A stretch of DNA of 34,463 bases from Chryseobacterium gleum. GTDB lineage: Bacteria; Bacteroidota; Bacteroidia; Flavobacteriales_D; Sanyastnellaceae. Numbering within the stretch: the stretch's first letter is position 1; the number at the start of each line of letters is the position of its first letter. Location: positions 1-34,463 of the forward strand of contig CAMAYP010000010.1 of the NCBI GenBank assembly GCA_945862415.1. The letters run 5' to 3'. Position numbers and translations under genes: made by a program. Positions 12,193 through 20,540 of this stretch are shown here, piece by piece. Under the pieces are notes generated by a model. It saw nothing but the letters and a program-made list of their open reading frames with translations, did not search any database and was not told the DNA's origin.

Positions 12193-14619
12193 TTAGAAAG
12201 TAAAATCGACGCCCAGTGTAGGCAGCATAGGCAGCTGATCGATTCTTTCTCCGGTTACGCGATCGATGTAGAAAATGTTTGCACGGTTGTAGGCGTTTGT
12301 AATACCAGCATTGAGTTCTAGACTCGTTTTCTTGCTGAGCTTAATGGTGCGCTTAACGTTGACATCAAGACGGTGATAGAAGGGCAAACGTCCGCCATTC
12401 AATTCAGCATACTGCACACTAAGATATTGACTGTTGTTGGTTACGTAGTCGAGGCTTATACCCTGCGAAACGCTCTGACCATTGTAGAATCCTTGCGTCT
12501 GTGTAAATGGCAATCCACTACCTAAGTTCCAACGCATTGAAAGCTCGTAGCTCTTATCCTTTCCGAACAAGTATGTACCTATAAGGTTCAGGTTGTGTCG
12601 ACGATCAAACACTGGCGAGTAGTATTGAAACCCGTCCCAGCGCTGCACCTTTGCAATAGAGTAAACAATGTTGAGGTAATATGATTTGTCTTCGTATTTC
12701 AACACCACGTCTGTTCCGTATGCATTACCGGTTTCAATAACGTAATCGCGCGTGAGTTCTTCAGGCTTGTCGTTGTTTTGTCCGAAATCATTTTCGAAAA
12801 CCTTGTTTCGGTTGATGTTCGTTTGTTGTCCAAATCGCTTGTAGTAACTCTCTACATTCAGGTTCCAGCGTTCTGAAATATCGAACTCAAATCCGACAAC
12901 CAAATGCTTGGCAGTTTGCAATACGTTTTTCACTTCTTGGTTGGTGGGTGTTCGGCCAAACGACAAGCCGTCGTTGATGCCGCCAACGAGTTCACCCAAT
13001 GAAGTCACCGCTTGGCCATCGGCTTGAATAGCAGGGTCACCGGTAAACTCTGTTTGTAAATCCTCCGGACTGGCCAAGAAGCCATAGAACAAGTTCACCA
13101 CATCGCGGTCGCTGTTGGTGGCCATGAGGTTTTGCGTGTACTTGCCGGTAGCTCCCTTCACGCGGAAGCGCTCGTTCACCTTATACTTCACACCCAGTCG
13201 CGGTTCAGGAGAGAACACGCTCAATGTGCCGTAATACTGGAAACGGATGCTTGGCTCCACTACCCAATCACCACGATTGATTTTGTAATCGAAGAAGGTA
13301 TTGAGCTCAGTAGTGTTTTGGGTAATCTGCACAATCTGCTGGTTATCGAGCAGCGCAAATGTTTTGTAGTCGGTCGAAAAACCTACCACTTCAACACCGT
13401 ACTTCAATACATCGTTTTTGATACCGTATTTGAAATCGAGGCCGAAGTTGAAACTGTTGATTTTGCTGATACGGTCGGGGTTGTTTTCCTCGCTCATCAC
13501 AATTTCATACTCGCTGCGAGCGAAGTTACCGCTGATGAGAACAGCAGAGCTCGAGGGCACAACCACGAAGTTGCCGCCGCCACCTGTGTTTTTCCAATTA
13601 AGCGACGCGAGGTTTTTGTAGCTGGTCACACCGTCGTTGAAGTTAAATCCGAATGCGTTGAACTTGGAACCATTCGAACCGCTGAACGACATCTTTCCAT
13701 AGATATCGGTGTAGTTGAAAGGCAAGCCGTTTCCATCGTTTACATATGGATAGAGGAGCTTGGAGCTGCGATCGAGGTAGGAATTTTTTGCAGAAAGCAC
13801 ATACGAGATACCGCTGCCATTTTCACGCAACTTCTTGAGCGGACCTTCAATTTGGACCTTGGCACCAAAAGGATTCAACCCAACATGTCCGGCAACTTCA
13901 CGCTTGTTACCATCGCGCGTTGTAATGTCCATTATAGAGGAAATACGTCCGCCGAACTGAGCGCTGTAACCACCGGTGTACACATCAGCATTGGCAATGA
14001 TATCTGTATCGAAAACAGAAAACAAACCAATGGAGTGGAAAGCATTGTACACAATCATACCATCGAGCAACACCTTATTTTGAACAGGCGAACCACCGCG
14101 CACGTAGATTTGACCGCCTTGGTCACCGGTGCTGATGAAGCCGGGAAGTGTGGTGAGGGCTTGTGCCAAGTCGGGAGCACCGCCAACGCTTGGTATGCGC
14201 TTGATGTCTTTCGTGCGCATCGATTCTACAGAGATGTTGACGTTGTTTTTCTGAGCACTGCCACGGTCGCTGATTTCTACTTCGCTCATTATAACATCAT
14301 CCTTTTCAAGGAAGTAGTTGCGCGCAATCACTTTAGCACCTGCAATGTCAATTACATCGCGTACTTCTTTAAACCCGAACTGATTGATGACCAGTGTATA
14401 ATTACCATCTGGAATTTTGGTAAGTGTATAGAATCCGTTTTCGTCGGTTTGCGTGCCGAAGGCAGTGCCATCCAACCCCACAAGAATGAAGATTACTGGC
14501 TGACCGGATTCCTGGTCCTTTACAAAACCACGTATGGTGCCCTGTTGGGCCGTTGCAACCGCAGCCGATAAAACAAACGTCAGGAAAGCGACAGCACGAG
14601 AAAAGGAAAGTGTCTTCAT
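12193..14619 (-). CDS. TonB-dependent receptor with carboxypeptidase-regulatory-like domain
   Basis: An 808-residue outer-membrane receptor typical of Bacteroidota. It has a signal peptide (about 1-24) and a CarboxypepD-regulatory-like domain at about 26-110 (GTIRGFVKDQESGQPV, TQTDENGFYTLTKIPDGNYTL). A TonB plug follows at about 130-230 (LPGFISTGDQGGQIYVRGG, NKVLLDGMIVYN), then a long beta-barrel ending LPTLGVDFTF. It is not a SusC, being shorter than the usual 1000 residues and with no SusD neighbour. The ligand is unknown. It has its own -7 element and converges on the small lipoprotein gene. The plus-strand 479-codon frame inside it (13132-14571) is a shadow. Confidence 0.92.
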   Translation of the reverse strand: MKTLSFSRAVAFLTFVLSAAVATAQQGTIRGFVKDQESGQPVIFILVGLDGTAFGTQTDENGFYTLTKIPDGNYTLVINQFGFKEVRDVIDIAGAKVIARNYFLEKDDVIMSEVEISDRGSAQKNNVNISVESMRTKDIKRIPSVGGAPDLAQALTTLPGFISTGDQGGQIYVRGGSPVQNKVLLDGMIVYNAFHSIGLFSVFDTDIIANADVYTGGYSAQFGGRISSIMDITTRDGNKREVAGHVGLNPFGAKVQIEGPLKKLRENGSGISYVLSAKNSYLDRSSKLLYPYVNDGNGLPFNYTDIYGKMSFSGSNGSKFNAFGFNFNDGVTSYKNLASLNWKNTGGGGNFVVVPSSSAVLISGNFARSEYEIVMSEENNPDRISKINSFNFGLDFKYGIKNDVLKYGVEVVGFSTDYKTFALLDNQQIVQITQNTTELNTFFDYKINRGDWVVEPSIRFQYYGTLSVFSPEPRLGVKYKVNERFRVKGATGKYTQNLMATNSDRDVVNLFYGFLASPEDLQTEFTGDPAIQADGQAVTSLGELVGGINDGLSFGRTPTNQEVKNVLQTAKHLVVGFEFDISERWNLNVESYYKRFGQQTNINRNKVFENDFGQNNDKPEELTRDYVIETGNAYGTDVVLKYEDKSYYLNIVYSIAKVQRWDGFQYYSPVFDRRHNLNLIGTYLFGKDKSYELSMRWNLGSGLPFTQTQGFYNGQSVSQGISLDYVTNNSQYLSVQYAELNGGRLPFYHRLDVNVKRTIKLSKKTSLELNAGITNAYNRANIFYIDRVTGERIDQLPMLPTLGVDFTF

Positions 14620-14637
14620 ACGTTGAAAATGAGTACG

Positions 14638-14645
14638 CGAAAGTA
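14638..14645 (-). promoter_or_regulatory. -7 promoter element of the second TonB receptor
   Basis: Minus-strand TACTTTCG, a TAnnTTCG-type element, ends 18 bases before the ATG at 14619. Confidence 0.42.
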
Positions 14646-14685
14646 CGTAAGACTACACTTCAACTGCAAAACCCCCTATCGGCAT

Positions 14686-14693
14686 TACCTTCG
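14686..14693 (+). promoter_or_regulatory. -7 element almost touching the next start codon
   Basis: TACCTTCG ends five bases before the ATG at 14699. Transcription normally starts several bases after this element, so the mRNA of the small gene would be leaderless or nearly so. Confidence 0.4.
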
Positions 14694-14698
14694 TTAGG

Positions 14699-15058
14699 AT
14701 GATTAGCACGCCCATACCTTATTCCGACGAGCTTACCGCCGAAAGTCGGTCAGATTTTCTGCGAAAATTGGCCGATCAATTGGGCAAAGACCTCTATCCT
14801 GCGGAATGGGGGGAGCTTTCAAGCACACCCACCCCGCACGACATTCTAACCCAACTGCGCCAATCGGTGGCAGCGCTCATTTCGGAGCACAACTCCAGTT
14901 TGGGCCAAGTGCTCTATCGCATCGATCTTCCCGAAGGAAAAATACGCGCTCTTATGGCCGCCAGCGCCGCCGAAGAACGAGTAGATGTATTAGCACTGCA
15001 AATTCTGGAACGAGAAGCCAAGAAAGTGTGGACGCGCATGCATTACAGCGAATCCTAG
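14699..15058 (+). CDS. Small conserved-looking soluble protein, unknown function
   Basis: A 119-residue protein without signal peptide or membrane segment, predicted mainly helical from its heptad-like hydrophobic pattern (LTQLRQSVAALISEH, then EERVDVLALQILEREAKKVW). The family was not recognised. It lies directly upstream of sucA on the same strand with an 84-base gap that carries another -7 element, so it is probably transcribed separately. Codon use resembles the neighbours. The close fit of a -7 element to its ATG supports the start. A cytosolic helper role is only a guess, and no function is assigned. Confidence 0.7.
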   Translation: MISTPIPYSDELTAESRSDFLRKLADQLGKDLYPAEWGELSSTPTPHDILTQLRQSVAALISEHNSSLGQVLYRIDLPEGKIRALMAASAAEERVDVLALQILEREAKKVWTRMHYSES

Positions 15059-15108
15059 TCGTGAATAAGCCACGGCGTAAAAAAAATGAATTATTCGGCG
15101 GTGAGCGC

Positions 15109-15116
15109 TACCTTCG
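15109..15116 (+). promoter_or_regulatory. -7 promoter element of sucA
   Basis: TACCTTCG lies 26 bases before the sucA ATG at 15143, the same motif as before the moxR-like, kynU and small-protein genes. Confidence 0.5.
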
Positions 15117-15142
15117 CAGACCAATTCAATTTCTAAGTCAGA

Positions 15143-17893
15143 ATGGACCATCATTCATACCTTGCTAATAGCGACATCAATGCAATCGAATCGCTCTATC
15201 AACAATACAAAAGCAACCCACAATCGGTAGATAGCTCATGGCAGCGCTTTTTCGAAGGATTCGAATTTCAGCGTGCCGAGTTTGCTCCGCTTCCAGGAGG
15301 AGAGGGTTTGGGAGGAGCAGTAAGCTCTGAGGTGATCAAGGAATTTAAGGTTATCAATCTCATCAACGGATACCGACAACGCGGGCATTTGTTTACCGAA
15401 ACCAATCCGGTAAGAGAGCGCCGCAAGCACCAGCCAACGCTGGCGCTCGAAAACTTCGGACTAAGTGACCAGGATTTGGATACGGTGTTTCAGGCCGGAA
15501 ATGAAGTGGGTTTGGGCCCCGCAAAACTGCGCGACATCTTAACGCACCTCATCAATTGTTACTGCAAGCACATTGGTATCGAATACATGTATATGCGCAA
15601 CCCCGAGCGCTTCGAGTGGTTGCGTACACGCATTGAAGCCGTTAAAAAGCAATCCTTTTCGGCTGACGAGAAAAAACAATTTCTGGACATGGCCAGCAAA
15701 GCCTCTCTGTTCGAACAATACATACACCGCAAGTTTGTAGGCGCAAAGCGCTTCAGTGTTGAAGGTTGTGAAGCCATGGTACCGGCAATGGACTACCTGG
15801 TGCGCTTGGGCGGCGACATGGGAGTGAAAGAATTTGTGATTGGCATGGCCCACCGCGGCCGCCTCAATGTGCTTACCAACATCATGGGTAAACCACAAGA
15901 GCAAGTATTTGCCGAATTCGATGGACTTGAGTTTGAAGATTCAGACAACTTTGACGGCGACGTAAAATATCACTACGGCTATTCAAACGACGTTACCACA
16001 GCAGGAGGCAATCAAGTGCATTTGACGCTTTGCCCCAACCCTTCGCACCTCGAAGCCGTTAACCCTGTTGTTGAAGGACTTTCACGCGCGAAGATTGACA
16101 ACTACCTGCAGAGTGAAGACAAGATTGTACCAGTGCTCGTGCATGGCGACGCAGCTATAGCCGGCCAGGGCATCATGTACGAAATTGTACAAATGGCATT
16201 GCTCGATGGCTACCGCACGGGCGGAACTGTGCACATCGTGACCAACAATCAGGTTGGGTTTACCACCAACTATCTTGATGCTCGCTCATCAACCTATTGC
16301 ACCGATGTAGCAAAAACGACGCTGTGTCCTGTTTTCCACGTAAATGCCGATGATGTAGAAGCGGTCATTGAGACCATGAAGATTGCGTTGGAATACCGAA
16401 TGACGTTTCATACCGATGTATTCGTCGACCTGTTGGGGTACCGCAAATACGGTCATAACGAAGGCGATGAACCGAAGTTTACGCAACCATCGCTTTACAA
16501 ACTTATCGCATCGCATCCTTCATTGCGAGAGATTTACATGAACCAGCTCATGGCAGAAGGGACTATCGACCAGGCCTATGCCGATGGCTTAAAGACCGGT
16601 TTCGAAGCCATGCTCGACACCAAGCTGGAAATTGCAAAAGGCATGAAGATGGCGCATGTGAAGCACTTCATGGAAGAAACCTGGAAGGGTTACACCAAAG
16701 CAACAGCAGAAGACATCAGCACTCCGGTCAAAACACAATTCGACGAGAAGAAACTGAAGTCTATTGCCACCTCCATTAGCACATTGCCAGCCGGTGAAAA
16801 ATACATTGCCAAGACCGCAAAGGTGTTTGCCGATCGCTTGAAGATGATCGAAGACAACAAGTTCGATTGGGCGATGGGCGAATTACTTGCGTATGGCACT
16901 TTGCTCGAGGAAGGCCATCCGGTGCGCGTGAGCGGACAAGATGTGGAGCGAGGCACATTCTCGCATCGCCATGCTGTTGTAAAGACAGATGAAGATCAAG
17001 AAAAAGAGATCATTACCCTGAATTTGATAAGCTCCAAGCAAGCAAAGTTCACCGTTTACAATTCACTCTTGAGTGAATACGGCGTGCTTGGTTTTGACTA
17101 TGGATATGCATTTGCCACGCCACATGGTCTCACCATTTGGGAAGCACAGTTTGGTGATTTCAACAACGGAGCGCAAATTATCATTGACCAGTTTCTTTCA
17201 GCAGCTGAAGACAAGTGGCGCACCATGAATAGCATTACACTGTTCCTGCCCCATGGATATGAAGGACAGGGAAGTGAACATAGCTCTGCGCGCATGGAGC
17301 GATTCCTCCAGCTTTGCGCCGAACTCAATATGTTGGTGTGTAACCCAACAACACCGGCAAATCATTACCATTTGTTGCGACGTCAGATTCATGCTACGTA
17401 TCGTAAACCACTTGTAGTATTTACACCGAAGAAATTATTGCGCTACCCGAAAGCGGTTTCGACATTGCAAGAAATGTCGAAAGGCAACTTCCAGGAAATC
17501 ATCAACGACATTTCAGTAAAAGCAAAAGATGTGGATACTGTGGTACTCTGTTCAGGAAAGGTTTATTACGACATCATAGAGCAAAAGGAAAAGCGTCAAA
17601 CTGGTTCCGATATGGCGGTGGTTCGTTTGGAACAACTTTATCCGCTTCCTGAAGCACAACTGCGCAGCATTATCGCTGAATACGGCAAAACCAAGCGCAT
17701 TATATGGGCGCAGGAAGAACCGGAAAACATGGGAGCCTGGACTTACATGCTGCGATCATTGCGTGATTTGAATCTGGAGGTTATAGCACCTGCTGCATCT
17801 GCATCACCGGCTGCAGGTTCGCCGAAAGTTCATGAAAAGCGCATGATAGCCATGATGGATCGTTTGTTCAGCTACTCAGCGGTTAAAGCCTAA
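15143..17893 (+). CDS. sucA: 2-oxoglutarate dehydrogenase E1 component
   Basis: A 916-residue thiamine-diphosphate enzyme that decarboxylates 2-oxoglutarate and passes the succinyl group to E2 (SucB) in the TCA cycle. The N-terminal E2-binding segment carries the typical SWQRFFEGFEF near residue 32. The TPP-binding domain contains GMAHRGRLNVL, HGDAAIAGQG and TNNQVGFTT. The transketolase-like pyrimidine-binding domain has RGTFSHRHAVV and LPHGYEGQGSEHSSAR. A C-terminal domain ends near EEPENMGAWTYM. The length of 916 matches bacterial SucA. Its stop overlaps the end of the convergent glycosyltransferase by 11 bases. sucB is 1.4 kb further on the same strand rather than adjacent. The third subunit (Lpd) is not in the window. 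Confidence 0.97.
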   Translation: MDHHSYLANSDINAIESLYQQYKSNPQSVDSSWQRFFEGFEFQRAEFAPLPGGEGLGGAVSSEVIKEFKVINLINGYRQRGHLFTETNPVRERRKHQPTLALENFGLSDQDLDTVFQAGNEVGLGPAKLRDILTHLINCYCKHIGIEYMYMRNPERFEWLRTRIEAVKKQSFSADEKKQFLDMASKASLFEQYIHRKFVGAKRFSVEGCEAMVPAMDYLVRLGGDMGVKEFVIGMAHRGRLNVLTNIMGKPQEQVFAEFDGLEFEDSDNFDGDVKYHYGYSNDVTTAGGNQVHLTLCPNPSHLEAVNPVVEGLSRAKIDNYLQSEDKIVPVLVHGDAAIAGQGIMYEIVQMALLDGYRTGGTVHIVTNNQVGFTTNYLDARSSTYCTDVAKTTLCPVFHVNADDVEAVIETMKIALEYRMTFHTDVFVDLLGYRKYGHNEGDEPKFTQPSLYKLIASHPSLREIYMNQLMAEGTIDQAYADGLKTGFEAMLDTKLEIAKGMKMAHVKHFMEETWKGYTKATAEDISTPVKTQFDEKKLKSIATSISTLPAGEKYIAKTAKVFADRLKMIEDNKFDWAMGELLAYGTLLEEGHPVRVSGQDVERGTFSHRHAVVKTDEDQEKEIITLNLISSKQAKFTVYNSLLSEYGVLGFDYGYAFATPHGLTIWEAQFGDFNNGAQIIIDQFLSAAEDKWRTMNSITLFLPHGYEGQGSEHSSARMERFLQLCAELNMLVCNPTTPANHYHLLRRQIHATYRKPLVVFTPKKLLRYPKAVSTLQEMSKGNFQEIINDISVKAKDVDTVVLCSGKVYYDIIEQKEKRQTGSDMAVVRLEQLYPLPEAQLRSIIAEYGKTKRIIWAQEEPENMGAWTYMLRSLRDLNLEVIAPAASASPAAGSPKVHEKRMIAMMDRLFSYSAVKA

Positions 17894-17901
17894 GAGCTGA
17901 G
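17875..17901. terminator. Possible hairpin at the sucA / glycosyltransferase convergent junction
   Basis: CTCAGC (17875-17880) and GCTGAG (17896-17901) are a perfect 6-base inverted repeat with a 15-base loop spanning both stop codons, followed on the plus strand by ATTTCTTT. It could help end sucA transcription, but the loop is long and the T tract is interrupted. Confidence 0.3.
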
Positions 17902-19115
17902 ATTTCTTTAGCGAATCCGTTGTAATTCTTCTCCGCATTGAAGAGCTCATCGTATCGAACTCGCGCGTTTGTGCGCATCGTTGCCATTTGCTCCGAATTC
18001 GTCATAAAAAGCATCAACGCTTCATCGATCTGTTCGTTTGTGAATTGAACAGGGAGCGTCACACCGTTGTAGCCATGGGTCACTATTTCCGGCACCCCAT
18101 ACACGGCAGTAGCAACAACGGGTATGCCATGAGAAATGGCCTCCATGATGGAAACAGGAAGACCTTCCACGATGCTTAAGTTCACGAAACAATGCACAGG
18201 CGCGTTAGCATAGAATGCTCGCACATCGTAATTTGAGGTTTGTCCGCGGCATTCAAAGACTACGCGATCGGAGGTAATGGATCTCACCGCCTGCTCGCGC
18301 AGCGGACCGTCTCCAAAGTGAATCCAGCGAGCAGGTTTATTCAAACGCGACAATGCTTCGCCCAACAAATGAATGCGCTTGTTGTCGTCGATACCCGAGC
18401 AAGTCACAAGGGTGAACATCTCATTGCCGAGTGTTGGCCCAAGACCGCCATCAAGCACGCCCAGGTAGCGGGTTGTCATGCGATTGGGCTGCACTCCCCT
18501 ATCCTTCATATGCGTCAGGCCATGGTTTGAAATGGGATAGATCATGGAGGCGCTTTGTTCTTTCAAACATCGGAATGGTGGCACCGAATGCTCATCGCGG
18601 AGTAAGCCCCAATCTTCGTGATACAAGTCCACGGAATGCGCTCGTGTGATGAACCCATTGATACTTCCTCTCTTCTTCAGTATTGCTAAACAAAGCGCCG
18701 AAGCACTCATCCAGTAGGAGTAGTACAACACGTCGTTGACGGCAATTCCCTGTTTACGCTGCCAAGCCATGAGCATTTCACCCAGTGCATACTGCGTCGC
18801 ATAGATGGAGTAAAAACGTCGCCAGGATTTTAGCTGATACCATTTTCGCTTAGTGCACAGCCATTCGCTTATGAATGCACCCAGAAATGAAAGGACCACT
18901 TTATGTCGGGAAGCCGGAACGAATTGCTGGTTCAAATCGATCACCTCCACGCCCTTGGGCAACTCGAAGCGAATGACATCCTTTTTCTGGTAATGATCGT
19001 GCGGGTAAATGAAGACCTTATCAAACTGATGCGCCAACGCCGCAAGTTCATGCGCAACGTATTGCTCGCGCCATTGATACGGAAACTGCTTCGTCAGAAT
19101 AACCAAGTACTTCAT
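17883..19115 (-). CDS. Glycosyltransferase, GT4-like (GT-B fold)
   Basis: A 410-residue glycosyltransferase. The start MKYLVILTKQFPY and the C-terminal donor-binding segment VEGLPVSIMEAISHGIPVVATAVYGVPEIV are typical of GT4, and the E-x7-E motif is visible. A central segment TLVTCSGIDDNKRIHLLGEAL marks the start of the C-terminal Rossmann domain. Such enzymes build surface polysaccharides or glycolipids from nucleotide sugars at the cytoplasmic membrane. The frame is open 95 codons further upstream, but a -7 element TATTTTCG lies just before the ATG at 19115, so the short start was chosen. It is inserted between sucA and sucB on the opposite strand, with no other surface-sugar gene nearby. 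Donor and acceptor unknown. Confidence 0.88.
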   Translation of the reverse strand: MKYLVILTKQFPYQWREQYVAHELAALAHQFDKVFIYPHDHYQKKDVIRFELPKGVEVIDLNQQFVPASRHKVVLSFLGAFISEWLCTKRKWYQLKSWRRFYSIYATQYALGEMLMAWQRKQGIAVNDVLYYSYWMSASALCLAILKKRGSINGFITRAHSVDLYHEDWGLLRDEHSVPPFRCLKEQSASMIYPISNHGLTHMKDRGVQPNRMTTRYLGVLDGGLGPTLGNEMFTLVTCSGIDDNKRIHLLGEALSRLNKPARWIHFGDGPLREQAVRSITSDRVVFECRGQTSNYDVRAFYANAPVHCFVNLSIVEGLPVSIMEAISHGIPVVATAVYGVPEIVTHGYNGVTLPVQFTNEQIDEALMLFMTNSEQMATMRTNARVRYDELFNAEKNYNGFAKEISALRL

Positions 19116-19124
19116 GAGATTGCA

Positions 19125-19132
19125 CGAAAATA
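19125..19132 (-). promoter_or_regulatory. -7 promoter element of the glycosyltransferase gene
   Basis: Minus-strand TATTTTCG ends nine bases before ATG 19115, implying a very short leader and arguing against the longer open frame. Confidence 0.4.
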
Positions 19133-19215
19133 AGAATAAACACACCTGCATTCCGCGTAGAATCTCTTGCATCAAATCGTGTGAAAATCCCACTGAAAAA
19201 ACCCCGTTCACATGG

Positions 19216-19239
19216 TGCATTTTCATGAATTCTAATGCA
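19216..19239. promoter_or_regulatory. Imperfect palindrome upstream of sucB
   Basis: TGCATT and AATGCA are exact reverse complements separated by 12 bases, about 56 bases before the sucB start. It lies in the 180-base region between the divergent glycosyltransferase and sucB, which otherwise shows only promoter-like sequence. It could be an operator for sucB, or chance. Confidence 0.25.
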
Positions 19240-19295
19240 GATTTGCGGTGGCTTTTTGAGTGCACTTTTTTTCGAAGCCGCAAACTTGATTTGAC

Positions 19296-20540
19296 ATGTC
19301 TAAAATTGAAGTGAAAGTTCCCTCTCCGGGCGAGAGCATCAGCGAAGTAATTATTGCCAACTGGTTGGTGAAAGACGGCGACTATGTAGAGAACGGCCAA
19401 GTAATGGCTGAAATTGACAGCGACAAAGCAACACTCGAATTAGCTGCTGAGGCGAGTGGAACCATCAAGATAATAGCACAAGCGGGCGACACGGTAGCGG
19501 TAGGCGGAGTAGCCTGCACCATCGACACGTCAGCTGCAAAACCTGCCGGCGCTCCTTCAGCTCCGGTGAAAAAAGAAGAACCCAAAGCAGCGGCAGCAGC
19601 GCCTGCGGCTAAAGCGGCTGAGAAAGCTCCGGCTGCTTCATACGCCAGCGGCACACCATCGCCGGCAGCGGCAAAACTGATGGCCGAGCAAGGCGTAACA
19701 GCCTCGCAAGTAGCAGGCAGCGGCCCGGGCGGACGCATCACCAAAGGCGATGTACTTGCAGCCATGGCAGCCGGTTTCGACACATCCACTGTTGCGCGTC
19801 ACAGCGGAGCGCGTACCGAACGCCGCGAGAAAATGACCAACCTGCGCAAGAAAATTTCTGAGCGACTGGTAAGCGTGAAAAACAACACGGCCATGCTCAC
19901 CACCTTCAACGAGGTGAACATGAAACCCATCATGGACTTGCGCGCCAAATACAAAGACGTATTCAAGGAGAAGCACGGTGTGGGCCTCGGCTTCATGTCG
20001 TTCTTTACCAAAGCATGCGCAGAAGCACTCTTCGCCTACCCGGCAGTGAATGCGCGCATCGAAAACGGAGAGATCGTTTACCACGACTATACAGACATCG
20101 GCATTGCAGTATCCTCACCGAAAGGTTTGATGGTGCCTATAGTTCGCAATACGGAGATGATGGGCCTCGCCGACATTGAACGCAGCATTGGCGAACTCGC
20201 TAAGAAGGTTCGCGACGGAAAAATCACTGTCGACGAAATGCAGGGCGGAACATTCACCATTACCAACGGAGGTGTTTTCGGGTCGATGCTTTCAACACCC
20301 ATTATCAATCCTCCGCAAAGTGCGATCCTCGGCATGCACAACATCGTGGAGCGTCCGATAGCAGAAAATGGTCAGGTAGTTATTCGTCCAATCATGTACG
20401 TTGCGCTTTCCTACGACCATCGCATCATCGACGGACGTGAGAGCGTTAGCTTCCTGGTGAAAGTGAAAGACATGCTGGAAAATCCGGAGCGCATGCTATT
20501 CGGCGGTAAGAGTGCCGAAGAAGTGTTGCTTGGGTTGTAA
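19296..20540 (+). CDS. sucB: Dihydrolipoyllysine succinyltransferase, E2 of 2-oxoglutarate dehydrogenase
   Basis: A 414-residue E2 that transfers the succinyl group from SucA to CoA. A lipoyl domain (1-78) has the lipoylated lysine in [10 protein letters not shown] (Lys44). An Ala/Pro/Lys-rich flexible linker spans about 79-118, and a peripheral-subunit-binding domain about 119-157 ([25 protein letters not shown]). The catalytic domain ends in the signature [10 protein letters not shown] with His375 and Asp379. A single lipoyl domain and the EIDSDKA context favour SucB over pyruvate dehydrogenase E2. The stop directly abuts the stop of convergent kynU, with no bases between. Separation from sucA by an inverted glycosyltransferase means both need their own promoters. 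Confidence 0.96.
   Translation: MSKIEVKVPSPGESISEVIIANWLVKDGDYVENGQVMAEIDSDKATLELAAEASGTIKIIAQAGDTVAVGGVACTIDTSAAKPAGAPSAPVKKEEPKAAAAAPAAKAAEKAPAASYASGTPSPAAAKLMAEQGVTASQVAGSGPGGRITKGDVLAAMAAGFDTSTVARHSGARTERREKMTNLRKKISERLVSVKNNTAMLTTFNEVNMKPIMDLRAKYKDVFKEKHGVGLGFMSFFTKACAEALFAYPAVNARIENGEIVYHDYTDIGIAVSSPKGLMVPIVRNTEMMGLADIERSIGELAKKVRDGKITVDEMQGGTFTITNGGVFGSMLSTPIINPPQSAILGMHNIVERPIAENGQVVIRPIMYVALSYDHRIIDGRESVSFLVKVKDMLENPERMLFGGKSAEEVLLGL

Noticed and set aside
13132-14571. 479-codon plus-strand open frame opposite the second TonB receptor
   Set aside because: It lies fully inside a receptor with clear signal, regulatory-like, plug and barrel segments. The antisense product has no recognisable domain or signal, and long antisense frames follow from codon bias.
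19116-19400. 95-codon N-terminal extension of the glycosyltransferase, overlapping sucB
   Set aside because: No family similarity, overlaps sucB, and a -7 element lies just before ATG 19115.
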